Shown piece after piece: positions 1 through 6,620 of a stretch of 13,034 bases of DNA (positions within the stretch are counted from its first letter, which is position 1; every line of letters begins with the position of its first letter). The stretch is from assembly GCA_003339415.1 (NCBI GenBank), contig PDHQ01000642.1, forward strand, positions 1 to 13,034. The letters run 5' to 3'. Source of the DNA: Ophiocordyceps camponoti-saundersi (nom. inval.). Taxonomy: Eukaryota > Ascomycota > Sordariomycetes > Hypocreales > Ophiocordycipitaceae. Under the pieces are notes generated by a model. It was not told where the DNA came from, did not search any database, and worked only from the letters and a program-made list of their open reading frames with translations. Both the position numbers and the translations under genes were made by a program.

Positions 1-44
1 TTGTGGTGGGCTGTGTGAGGTTGGGGGTGGGGGGGGGGGGGAGA

Positions 45-75
<31 letters not shown>
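1..75. repeat. G-rich low-complexity tract, (G)28
   Basis: The first 47 bases are G/T/A-rich with long G runs, and 48-75 are 28 consecutive G. The tract could in principle form G-quadruplex DNA, or it could be an assembly or sequencing artefact at a contig end. No telomere repeat unit is seen. Residual TG dinucleotides show this edge is not RIP-mutated. Confidence 0.75.
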
Positions 76-161
76 CGGATAGTCCACTACGCTAATAATC
101 TAAATCTACTACGTAAATAATCCACCACGCGGATAATCTACCACGCGGATAATCTAAGTCC
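76..161. repeat. 16-bp tandem repeat, unit CGGATAATCTACCACG
   Basis: Copies lie at 76-91, 114-129 and 130-145, with a 22-bp variant at 92-113 and a partial copy from 146. A related GGAGCGGATAATACG stretch sits near 1483-1497. Subterminal repeats of this kind are common near the ends of DNA transposons, but no transposase is seen next to it, so that role is inference. The repeat lies on the unmutated side of the RIP boundary. Confidence 0.65.
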
Positions 162-167
162 GCGTGG
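141..167. other. Perfect 9-bp hairpin
   Basis: CCACGCGGA (141-149) and TCCGCGTGG (159-167) are exact reverse complements around a 9-base spacer. The left arm is the last tandem-repeat unit, so the hairpin marks an inversion of the repeat motif at the end of the array. It may be a transposon end or a recombination-prone site. No poly-T tail or promoter suggests a transcription terminator. Confidence 0.6.
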
Positions 168-172
168 ACAAT

Positions 173-390
173 CCTAAGTATATACTTACCTAGGTACTAG
201 TTAGAAGGGTATCTATACTATATAGGTAGGTAGCTAGTTAGGGTCCGTAGTTAATCTAAAGGTAATAAAAGTAAGTAGATACTTAGGAATAGAAGTAGAA
301 CGGATTATAATCTTACTAATAGTGCCGGGTAATTATAACTATAAACGGTAGATATAGGCTAATAATTATATTAGGTAGTTAGTTAAGATA
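173..390. other. Non-coding RIP-mutated spacer
   Basis: No coding remnant was recognised. The stretch is rich in TAGGTA/TACCTA words, including TACTTACCTAGGTACT near 181-196, which gives several short imperfect palindromes. CA and TG are almost absent from about 172 onward. Confidence 0.5.
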
Positions 391-494
391 GAGAGGTTAA
401 AGAGGTGATAGAGATAGGAGAATTAAGGAGACGATAGAGATAGAGAGGTTAAAGAGGTGATAGAGATAGAGAGGTTAAGGAGGTAACGGAGATA
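391..494. repeat. 26-bp tandem repeat, four copies
   Basis: Four consecutive 26-bp units lie at 391-416, 417-442, 443-468 and 469-494. Copies 1 and 3 are identical, beginning GAGAGGTTAAAGAGG. Copies 2 and 4 differ at several positions. The array is purine-rich on the plus strand. The identity of non-adjacent copies suggests duplication of a two-unit block, or conversion, after the first divergence. Confidence 0.85.
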
Positions 495-1061
495 GGTATT
501 TAGGGGTAGGTTATCTAGGATAGAAAGTTAATAGCGTCTCTTACCTTACCCTAACCCTACACTATTAGTTAAGAGAGGTAAAAGTAGGTACTAACCGAGA
601 TAAGAGAAGGATATTATTATATTCTATATATAAGCTAAGTATTAATATAGAGACCTATTATATTAGGTAGGTGCCTTAGGTATACCTCTACGAGAGAGGT
701 AAGTAGATATATAGTACTATCCGGTAAGGTAGAGAGTAAAGGATATATAGGGGTAATTTATTCGGAAGATAGAAGGTAAGTCGATACCTACTAGGTAAGC
801 TACGTCTTATAAAAATTAATACCTATAAGGCCTGCCTAGCCTACCTATCTACCTAAGTACTACCTAGGTAAGCAGGTTAGGTAAGAGGTGGAAGTTAGGA
901 TAGCAGGGATATACTACTTAAAGGATAATAGAGATATAAACTTACCTGCTTAATACTTATAGCTATTTAACTTACTATTTAACCTAAATAGTATTATTCT
1001 TACTAAGGCGGATAATATAAACCTTAGTAGGCTTAATTATATTAAGTCTAATAATAACTAG
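495..1061. other. Non-coding region rich in TACCTA/TAGGTA words
   Basis: I saw no convincing coding signal. The segment at about 830-900 is full of CCTA, ACCT, TAGG and AGGT words in both orientations, so many overlapping weak hairpins are possible, such as TACCTAGGTA near 870. A few GCA/TGC sites survive here (for example near 861, 903 and 947). The plus frame of the following remnant can be followed back to about 900 with scattered stops, but it is low-complexity Asn/Ile/Leu. Confidence 0.4.
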
Positions 1062-1403
1062 CTCGTTATAATAATATACTACCCGGTGCAGGCTAAGATT
1101 ATAGTCTCTTTCGTTAAGTATATTAATAAGGGTAAGAAAGATAAAGATATAACGGTTATCGATTTCGTAGATAAAGATCTAGTTAACCTATCTAAGAAAG
1201 CTATTCGAGTATCTTATATAGTTACCTTTAGAGAAGATATAACGTCGTAAGTCCCTATAAAAAGTATATTAGCGTTATCGCCTATTATAGGTATAGAGAG
1301 GTTAATACCTATCTATAAAGGTAAACTTATTAGACTACTAGACTCGCTTATTACTAAAGCGATAGATCTTAGGAAAGCTATAATGCTTAATATATACTAT
1401 GCG
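1062..1403 (+). pseudogene. Possible coding remnant, family unrecognised
   Basis: One plus frame runs 114 codons from 1062 to 1403 with a single in-frame TAA at 1248, far fewer stops than the flanks. It ends at a TAA at 1404. The reading is hydrophilic and Lys/Asp/Ile-rich, with segments such as INKGKKDKDITVIDFVDKDL around codons 25-45, so it resembles a soluble protein. The aligned minus frame has many stops, which favours the plus strand. I recognise no domain or catalytic motif. There is no good ATG at the left end, as expected if RIP turned ATG into ATA. It could be part of a transposon-encoded protein or a chance open stretch in AT-rich DNA. Confidence 0.3.
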
Positions 1404-1551
1404 TAAGGTCTTGCGGAATCGCTAAAATATTTTATTATACTTCGTAGGTAGTATATTACCTTAATTTACCTAATAAGCCGTGGAGCGGATAATACGAATA
1501 GGGATCTATCTGATTACCGTTACTCGATAGTAGCCGCTATTAGAGAGAGGA

Positions 1552-1563
1552 TTTTTTTTTTTT
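1552..1563. repeat. (T)12 homopolymer
   Basis: A run of twelve T precedes a TATA-rich stretch and then the 9-bp minisatellite. A minus-strand poly(A) tail of a LINE or SINE copy is possible, but no such element is recognisable nearby. Confidence 0.5.
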
Positions 1564-1591
1564 ATATATATAATAATAACGATAAGGAAGT

Positions 1592-1699
1592 AATAAGGGT
1601 AATAAGGGTAATAAGGGTAATAAGGGTAATAAGGGTAATAAGGGTAATAAGGGTAATAAGGGTAATAAGGGTAATAAGGATAATAAGGATAATAAGGGT
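1592..1699. repeat. 9-bp minisatellite, unit AATAAGGGT
   Basis: Nine perfect 9-bp copies lie at 1592-1672, followed by AATAAGGAT at 1673-1681 and 1682-1690 and another perfect copy at 1691-1699. Degenerate AATAAGGA-type units continue to about 1759. The minus strand reads as a Leu-Pro-Leu periodicity, which makes a 107-codon open frame (1540-1863). That frame starts with GTG and is a simple-repeat artefact rather than a gene. The TAAGGG core looks like a fungal telomere word, but the 9-bp period does not match TTAGGG arrays. Confidence 0.9.
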
Positions 1700-1832
1700 A
1701 ATAATAATAATAAGGAAGTAATAAGGGCGATAAGGGTAATAAGGATAATAAGGAAGAAGAATAGGAAGATAGAAGGGTTAGATGAAAAATCCGATTTTAT
1801 TTTCCTTACGGTTACTACTAGGAGGTATGCCT

Positions 1833-1866
1833 TAGGTGCCCGTCGCGGGTTTACACCCGGCACCTA
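1833..1866. other. Compound hairpin with surviving CA/TG sites
   Basis: TAGGTGCC (1833-1840) and GGCACCTA (1859-1866) are exact reverse complements. Inside them CGGGT (1846-1850) can pair with ACCCG (1855-1859) over the loop TTAC, with a short bulge on the left side and one base shared between the two stems. The sequence keeps ACA, GCA and TGC sites, unlike its surroundings. It faintly resembles the 3' part of a tRNA-like fold, but I see no complete cloverleaf and no B box, so I do not call a tRNA or SINE. Confidence 0.45.
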
Positions 1867-2173
1867 ATAGCTGCTAGCTGCCCTTAGAGTGTAGAAAAGC
1901 TAGTAAGGCCTATAGGGTAGCAGCTTAGAACCTTAGGCTATTAACCTTACTAAGCGCCGTTTATAACTACTATCTAAGAGGTAAGGCTTTAGCTTAATTA
2001 GCAAAATAATAAAAAAAAATAAACACGTAGAATCTTTACGCTATAGGTTTTTTCTATATTTTTTTCTATTCCTCGAATTTATACGGTTATATATTAGGGA
2101 AAAAAATATAGACCTAAACTTATTACCCCTCTATACTATACTATCTTACTTACTTAGTTACTTACTTACCTAT
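1867..2173. other. Non-coding, with (TTAC)n simple repeat
   Basis: No gene was seen. There are A- and T-runs near 2009-2070, and an imperfect TTAC/TACT tetranucleotide repeat at about 2146-2184 that makes the plus strand pyrimidine-rich. Confidence 0.5.
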
Positions 2174-2845
2174 TTACTTACTTATCTTTCTTATAATAAT
2201 ACTATCTCTTATATATTCTATTACCTTTCGTAACTTATAATATCTAGCCGCGGTAGCTTTATAGCGGGCCGTAGCTAAGGTAGCGTATAAGGTTAAGGCG
2301 GCAGTTCTGGCCGCGGCGGCCGTAGTATCCCGCAGACGCTAGACCGGCAATCGGGCAGTTTCTAGCAGGTGCCTATTAATCCGTAGCTTTAAAGCTAGGG
2401 TAGCCGTAGTATATTCTCGCCGCAGCCCGAGTTCTAAGGAGGCAATAGCGGTATATTCTTAACGCACTACTTTACTATACTTAGATCTAGTAATCGTAGT
2501 GCCTTTAAGTAGGAAGAATAGCCTACTATAACTCCCGTTATTTATAGTCTCCTAAAGGCCTAGGGCGAGAAGTCTCTAAATATACTAAATATACTTAGTC
2601 GCCGTTATTAATTTATTTTTCTTTATAATATATTCTCTATAAATAGTATCTTAAAGGCTTTCCTAGGAGTAAACCTTACGCTAGCGGATATTTAGAGTCT
2701 TTATAATAAGGCCTAGGGGTATTATAATAACTATTAGAATAAGTTCCTCTAGCAGGGCCTTTACTGCTAGCCCCCCCCCTATAAAGAAGACTAGAACCGA
2801 TAAGATATTTAAAGGTAAATAGGTAGTAACCAAAATAGCGGTAAA
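2174..2845 (-). pseudogene. Degraded ORF remnant, unrecognised (minus strand)
   Basis: Reading the minus strand from 2845 to a TAA at 2176-2174 gives 224 codons in one frame with only about eight stops, all TAA or TAG. The C-terminal third is Arg/Leu/Ala-rich and helix-like, with short motifs such as LELGLRREYTTATLALKLR, and could be a coiled coil. The middle part is basic. No catalytic motif is recognised. The composition is loosely like the basic helical tail of fungal pogo/Fot1-type transposases, but there is no DDE core to support that. The aligned plus frame at 2260-2560 is also fairly open, so the strand is not certain. About nine CA/TG sites survive at 2298-2470, nearly all as GCA or TGC. 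Confidence 0.35.
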
Positions 2846-2858
2846 TTATAAAAAATAT

Positions 2859-3635
2859 ATTAAGCGCCGAGTGTAGTATAAGCTTTAGATATCGCTCTTA
2901 GAAAGGACTTTATCGTAAGTTATCCGTGCTTACGCTCTTAAGAATAACTATAAGCTAGTTATAAGATAGCGTTTATAGAAAAGTGGAAATATACTACGTT
3001 ATAACGGTTAGCCGGTTAGTAGCGAGAGGCTATAGTTTATATTAGCTAGTATTTTATAGCTCGGGCGATATAAGATAAGAAGAGTAAGTTTCTCGTTCGC
3101 CGAAGAGGCGGTTAGCCTAATTATATAGGTAAGAGATATTTACGACGAAGATAGTTCGTAAATTAGTGCTAGGTAGTGCTATATCTACTAGATAAATGCC
3201 TAGGGTATAATTTCCTATAAAAAGGCTCCGGCTCCGTTATTCTTAGACGCCTACTTAGCGCTACTATAATTCGCGAATTAGTTTTTAGATTAATAATATA
3301 AATAGTTATAGTAAACTTATAAGTATAGGATTAGTTTTAGCAAGTAGTAGTTTTAATAAAATCGACGGTACCGGCTAGAGACTATTTAAAACTATTAGTC
3401 GCCCTAGCTTAGTTAGAATAAGTATATTTTAGGGGTATAACTTAGTCTAAGCTTTACGGTAAAAATACTAATACCTTACGCCGGATTTAAACCGACTATC
3501 TAGCTTAAGAGAGACCGAGATCTCGAGACGCTCGACTACTACCGAAGGAGGGCTATTATTATAATTAACGCGGTTATAATAAATAATACCGTCGGGAGCG
3601 AAGGAGTGGTATATTCGCCGCCGCAGGTCTATTAG
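2859..3635 (+). pseudogene. Heavily RIP-mutated ORF remnant, unrecognised (plus strand)
   Basis: A single plus frame can be followed for 259 codons. It has 25 or more TAA/TAG stops, most plausible as former Gln. Between them the reading is protein-like: a basic, mixed alpha segment at about codons 40-90 containing PVSSERLQFILASILQLGRY, and a Gln/Arg-rich part at codons 140-190. I recognise no family. A transposon-encoded DNA-binding or recombinase protein is a guess from context only. The minus strand is about equally open over 2860-3260, so orientation is uncertain. The 3' end runs into the left arm of the inverted repeat. Confidence 0.22.
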
Positions 3636-3790
3636 ATATGCTAGCTTTTATTATTCTTACTACTAACGCGGTAACGATCGTTAAGGACCGTGGCGGTAAA
3701 TATTAACGATAACCGCGTTAATAATAAGAATAAGAAAAGCTAGTATAACTAATAAACCCGCGGCGGCGAATATACTACTCTTTCGCTCCT
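3596..3790. repeat. Large imperfect inverted repeat (about 88-bp arms)
   Basis: The left arm (3596-3684) and right arm (3703-3790) are reverse complements with few mismatches around an 18-bp spacer. Landmarks are TATATTCGCCGCCGC (left) against GCGGCGGCGAATATA (right), and AACGCGGT against ACCGCGTT near the centre. Most arm differences are C/T or G/A transitions, and the left arm keeps more CA/TG (TGG at 3607, GCA at 3623, TGC at 3639). One small indel lies near the spacer. The structure could be a foldback or MITE-like element, or two terminal inverted repeats brought together by abutting elements. Confidence 0.85.
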
Positions 3791-3811
3791 AATAGAGTTA
3801 TCGGTTATAGA

Positions 3812-3837
3812 CGCGTTAATAATAAGAGTAAGAGAAG
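3812..3837. repeat. Extra copy of the inverted-repeat inner motif
   Basis: The 26 bases at 3812-3837 match 3714-3739 of the right arm at 24 positions (shared start CGCGTTAATAATAAGA). A shorter match to the same core occurs inverted at about 3563-3578 (TTAACGCGGTTAT). The motif is therefore present at least four times around the inverted repeat. A run of ten T follows at 3841-3850. Confidence 0.6.
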
Positions 3838-3860
3838 TGATTTTTTTTTTATCTCTATTT

Positions 3861-3884
3861 ATACCTAAGGGCTACCTTAGGTAT
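3861..3884. other. Perfect 10-bp hairpin
   Basis: ATACCTAAGG (3861-3870) and CCTTAGGTAT (3875-3884) are exact reverse complements around the four-base loop GCTA. It follows a T-run and precedes the Gag remnant. It may be a terminal or regulatory palindrome of the retrotransposon, but no long terminal repeat partner was found. Confidence 0.55.
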
Positions 3885-4257
3885 TATATACGAAAGGATA
3901 CGTACCTATTCGAAGTAATTCCGATAGATAAGAATAATAATACTAAGATTAAATAAAAGAATAATACGAATAATAAAGTTAGCGTTAAAATACTTACGAT
4001 ATCTAATTAACGGGTTCCTTAATATATCTAAGTACTGGGAGAAATCGTTATATTAAAGCGCGGAGACCTATACCCGTATAACTTCGTATAAAGCGACGCC
4101 GATACCGGAACTATTAATAGCCCCTATAATAATCCTTATAAGCCCGGCTTTCGTATTACGCTACGTATAACTAGTTTAGGATAGGCTAATCACGCACGAG
4201 AAGGTTATAGCTTTTAGTAAGGGATAGTAGAAGGACTAAAACTGTTCGAGGCGACCG

Positions 4258-4692
4258 TACGATATCTATATATTAAAGCTAAGCTATTTATATCGTACCG
4301 CCGAAAGATTAGCATAAGCGGAAGATTAGTACTACGCCGTCTTTCCGGATATCCTTAAAGGGCCCGCGTAATTATACTACCTCTATTATATAGGACCTAA
4401 CAAGACTTAGGATAAGATCTAATCGATAGCCGATTCGTATCTTAATATAGGAAAAAATTATATGGAATACCGGATAAGATAAACCGGCATAAGGTTTACT
4501 ATAGAATAAGGAAAATTCCCTAAAAAATTAATGCCCGAAGTCCTCGAAGAACTTATCGGGAAGATATAACTTATATAGGATACCCTCGGCGAAGTAGCGG
4601 CTAAAGTTTACGCCGCGATAACGAGAGCGTGCCGTAGCGTAGTAGATAATACTCGTTACTCGTTAACTAGATATCCTCTTACGAAGTTTATT
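4258..4692 (+). pseudogene. LTR-retrotransposon Gag, capsid-like part (RIP-inactivated)
   Basis: Gag packages element RNA into cytoplasmic virus-like particles. One plus frame runs 145 codons without frameshift, interrupted by about nine TAA/TAG codons, each consistent with a former Gln or Trp. Recognisable pieces in order are an Arg/Glu-rich helix ending in YYAVFPDILKGPA, then YYLYYIGPNKT before a stop at a likely Trp, then NYMEYR, then MPEVLEELIGKI, and finally AAITRACRSV. This arrangement (a helix, then xxYY, then a bulky linker, then an LxxLIxKLxxLQ-like helix, then IxACRxV) is what I know from Gag proteins of ascomycete LTR elements. The N-terminal part upstream (about 4020-4257) is present but frameshifted. 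A T-rich tract follows. The identification rests on pattern memory, not a database search. Confidence 0.6.
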
Positions 4693-4730
4693 TTTTTTTT
4701 TTATTTTTTTTATTCTTTTTTTCTATTCCT
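4687..4730. repeat. T-rich tract within the Gag remnant
   Basis: Runs of T separated by single A or C lie between the capsid-like part and the zinc-knuckle part of Gag. The tract probably derives from a Lys-poor linker or a later insertion, and it breaks any continuous reading frame here. Confidence 0.5.
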
Positions 4731-4767
4731 TATACGGGTATATATATTACGATATTACTACGAATAG

Positions 4768-5066
4768 AGGGAATCGGTTAGGCGGATTCCCTAGTTACCG
4801 TACGAATTACCCTTATAGAATTTTAGTATAGGGAAACTTAAGTAAGTTCGCTTTAACGAATATCGCACGTTTCCTCGTACGAAGAAGCGCTACTTTATCT
4901 ACGAGAAGAAGATTGCTAGTCGATAAATCGTAAGGAAGACGAATTCGACACGTACCTCCTCGAATATAAAGGACACGACGACGGTATTAATAAATCGTCG
5001 TATGAAGAGGAGGGCGCTACCGAAGAAGCCGCGAAATTCGTCCTCTTAAGTGCTTTTTTATATTAA
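4768..5066 (+). pseudogene. Gag C-terminus with zinc-knuckle remnant (RIP-inactivated)
   Basis: This continues the Gag remnant on the same strand after the T-rich tract. A basic segment leads to codons for RYFIYEKK (4888-4911), where the two Tyr codons TAC would be Cys before RIP. A one-base frameshift then leads to an intact TGC and a TAG (likely former Trp) followed by Ser. Read together this is a C-x2-C-x4-C-W-S zinc knuckle, the nucleic-acid-binding motif near the end of many fungal Gag proteins. The following frame is open from 4920 to the TAA at 5064, with DEFDTYLLEYKGHDDG and an acidic Glu-rich stretch. Typical downstream protease and integrase domains were not found, so the element is truncated or interrupted here. 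Confidence 0.55.
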
Positions 5067-5095
5067 TTTATAAGGTAGATATTTTCGCATAGTAG

Positions 5096-6200
5096 GCCGT
5101 ACGACGGGGCAGTTAAGTCTTTATTACCGATACTTATCGTAAGGAGTATTATAGATAGCTTTACGATATTATCGCCCGCGAACTTCTTAATCGTCGGCAA
5201 AGATTAGAGGCGCTTATAGAATTTAACTACGGACGAGTTTACCTTAAGGGTAATAGTATTACCTTAAAATAGAAGGGATAGGTATAGGTATTATAGATTA
5301 TTAGCCTAGCCGAGTAAGACGCGCCGTAAGTATATTTTCCGTAACGCGAGCGAGACGCGTAGATCCTATCTATTTACTAGCTTAAAGTAGGGATAACCTC
5401 TTAGCCGCTGCCCGAGTCTAGACCTTAAAAAAGGAGGACTCGACGCCTTAAATAACCGCGTACGACGGCATATAGGGAAGTCTAATTAAATACTAGGCTC
5501 TATCCCTCTTAACCCCCTTCGTACGAAGCTCTAGATATTTAGCGAGGGCTAGTTTACGGATAATAAGAACTTATACTAGCAGATAAAATTCGTCGTCGTT
5601 TTAGGTAAGGAGATAGCTCGTACGGAGACCGAAGTCTTTATTTACGGTAATATTAGGCTTTAGTTCTTAGGGAAGTATAAGATAGTAATAGGAAGCGTGC
5701 TTACGGGCGAACTATATAATATTATATAAGTAGTTAATAGTAGTATCGCCCTTAACGCCGCGGTTAAGAAAATCGTAAAAAGCTTATAGCTGCCGGAGTC
5801 TATTTAGAGCCTTATATAAAGTAATAATCGCTCTAGCTACCTTATTAACTTAGGTAATATGAGATAGAAGAGGCTTATAATCGATATAATAAGCTTATAT
5901 AAATTATACGAAAAGAAGAAAATTACCGCGATATTCTAGATTAATAGGAAAAAAATAATCTAGCTAAAGCTATAATAAAGAAGAGTTATAATAACGCTCT
6001 TAGATAACTAGTTAAAATAAATAAGATAATAGTTAGGATAGAAGTAATTACCGAAATAATCCCGCCGCGGGCGCTTATAAAAGTAATTTCTACGGATTAA
6101 ATATTAGCGCTGCCTCCCGCCCTTACTAATTATTCGATAACGTAGTTAGCGATATAAGCGCTAGCGTGCGATAATAGTAGCGTACCTAAGGAGGGGCGAG
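5096..6200 (+). pseudogene. Long frameshifted ORF remnant, unrecognised
   Basis: A plus frame from 5096 to about 5610 reads as a soluble Arg/Gln/Glu-rich protein, with LLNRRQRLEALIEFNYGR at about codons 35-55. A second frame at 5583-5850 carries KFVVVLGKEIARTETEVF. The first frame then resumes at 5861-6200 with a long amphipathic, Lys/Asn/Gln-rich helix. Frame changes near 5590 and 5855 and many TAA/TAG codons show it is dead. The protein is unrecognised. The long C-terminal helix resembles tails of fungal DUF3435-type recombinases only in general character. It follows Gag directly but lacks retropepsin, integrase and reverse-transcriptase motifs, so it may belong to a different element nested beside Gag. 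Confidence 0.35.
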
Positions 6201-6209
6201 AGGCTTATC

Positions 6210-6210
<1 letters not shown>

Positions 6211-6250
<40 letters not shown>
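6211..6250. repeat. (TTA)13 microsatellite
   Basis: Thirteen perfect TTA units plus one T. It sits in a longer 6200-6380 stretch whose minus strand reads as an Asp/Glu/Asn-rich acidic tract (for example DEDEDNDEDVDNN) and whose plus strand reads as Tyr/Arg/Leu. An ancestral (ATC)n/(GAT)n repeat would become exactly (ATT)n/(AAT)n if every CA or TG were converted, so the perfect array may be a RIP product (inference). Confidence 0.85.
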
Positions 6251-6620
6251 CCTCCTCGTGCTTACCGTTATCGTCCTCCTCTTTATCGTTATCTTTTTTA
6301 TCTTCGTCGTTTTTATTATTATCTACGTCTTCGTCGTTATCCTCGTCTTCGTCTATATTATTATCGTCGTTATCCTAGGTACGATAATAATCGCACGCGC
6401 TCCCGCGGGAGTCTTAAATATACGACGCGTACGCGCCCTTTTAATAGCCGCGCACGCGCCGGTAGCTAGAGAAGGGAATACTCCCTCGCCGGAGGTACCG
6501 ATAACCGTAGGGCCCCTAAGTAGGGAACCGACTAGTAGCTTAGATAATAATCGCCTAGTAGTAAGACGGATAATAGACTACCTTAGTAATAAGCTTAATA
6601 AGGGTCTCGCCTAGGCGTAA
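6251..6620. other. Degenerate pyrimidine-rich low-complexity tract
   Basis: A mixture of TCG, TTA and TCC triplets on the plus strand up to about 6380, then less repetitive sequence with CGCACGCGC-type words. The 118-codon plus-strand open frame at 6258-6614 starts with GTG and its first half is pure Val/Ile/Phe repeat translation. I regard it as an artefact. The minus-strand acidic reading is the more protein-like one. Confidence 0.5.

Noticed and set aside
1592..1699. Telomere-like TAAGGG words
   Set aside because: The period is 9 bp, not 6, and the array is internal and imperfect at its edge. It is a minisatellite, not a telomere.
391..1699. CRISPR array
   Set aside because: The tandem units are directly adjacent without unique spacers, and the sequence is eukaryotic in character.
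1540..1863. Minus-strand 107-codon open frame
   Set aside because: It begins with GTG, most of it is Leu/Pro translation of the 9-bp minisatellite and a T-run, and no domain is visible.
1833..1866. tRNA- or SINE-like 3' half
   Set aside because: Only a compound hairpin is present. There is no B box, no anticodon arm and no complete acceptor stem.
2859..3635. Starship captain (DUF3435 tyrosine recombinase)
   Set aside because: A vague resemblance in the composition of a basic helical segment was considered, but none of the Arg-His-x-x-Arg-Tyr catalytic pattern could be placed.
4687..4730. Transcription terminator or poly(A) tail
   Set aside because: The T-rich tract has no stem before it and lies between two parts of the same Gag remnant.
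6258..6614. Plus-strand 118-codon open frame
   Set aside because: It begins with GTG and its first half is Val/Ile/Phe translation of a degenerate triplet repeat. The other strand gives a more protein-like acidic tract.
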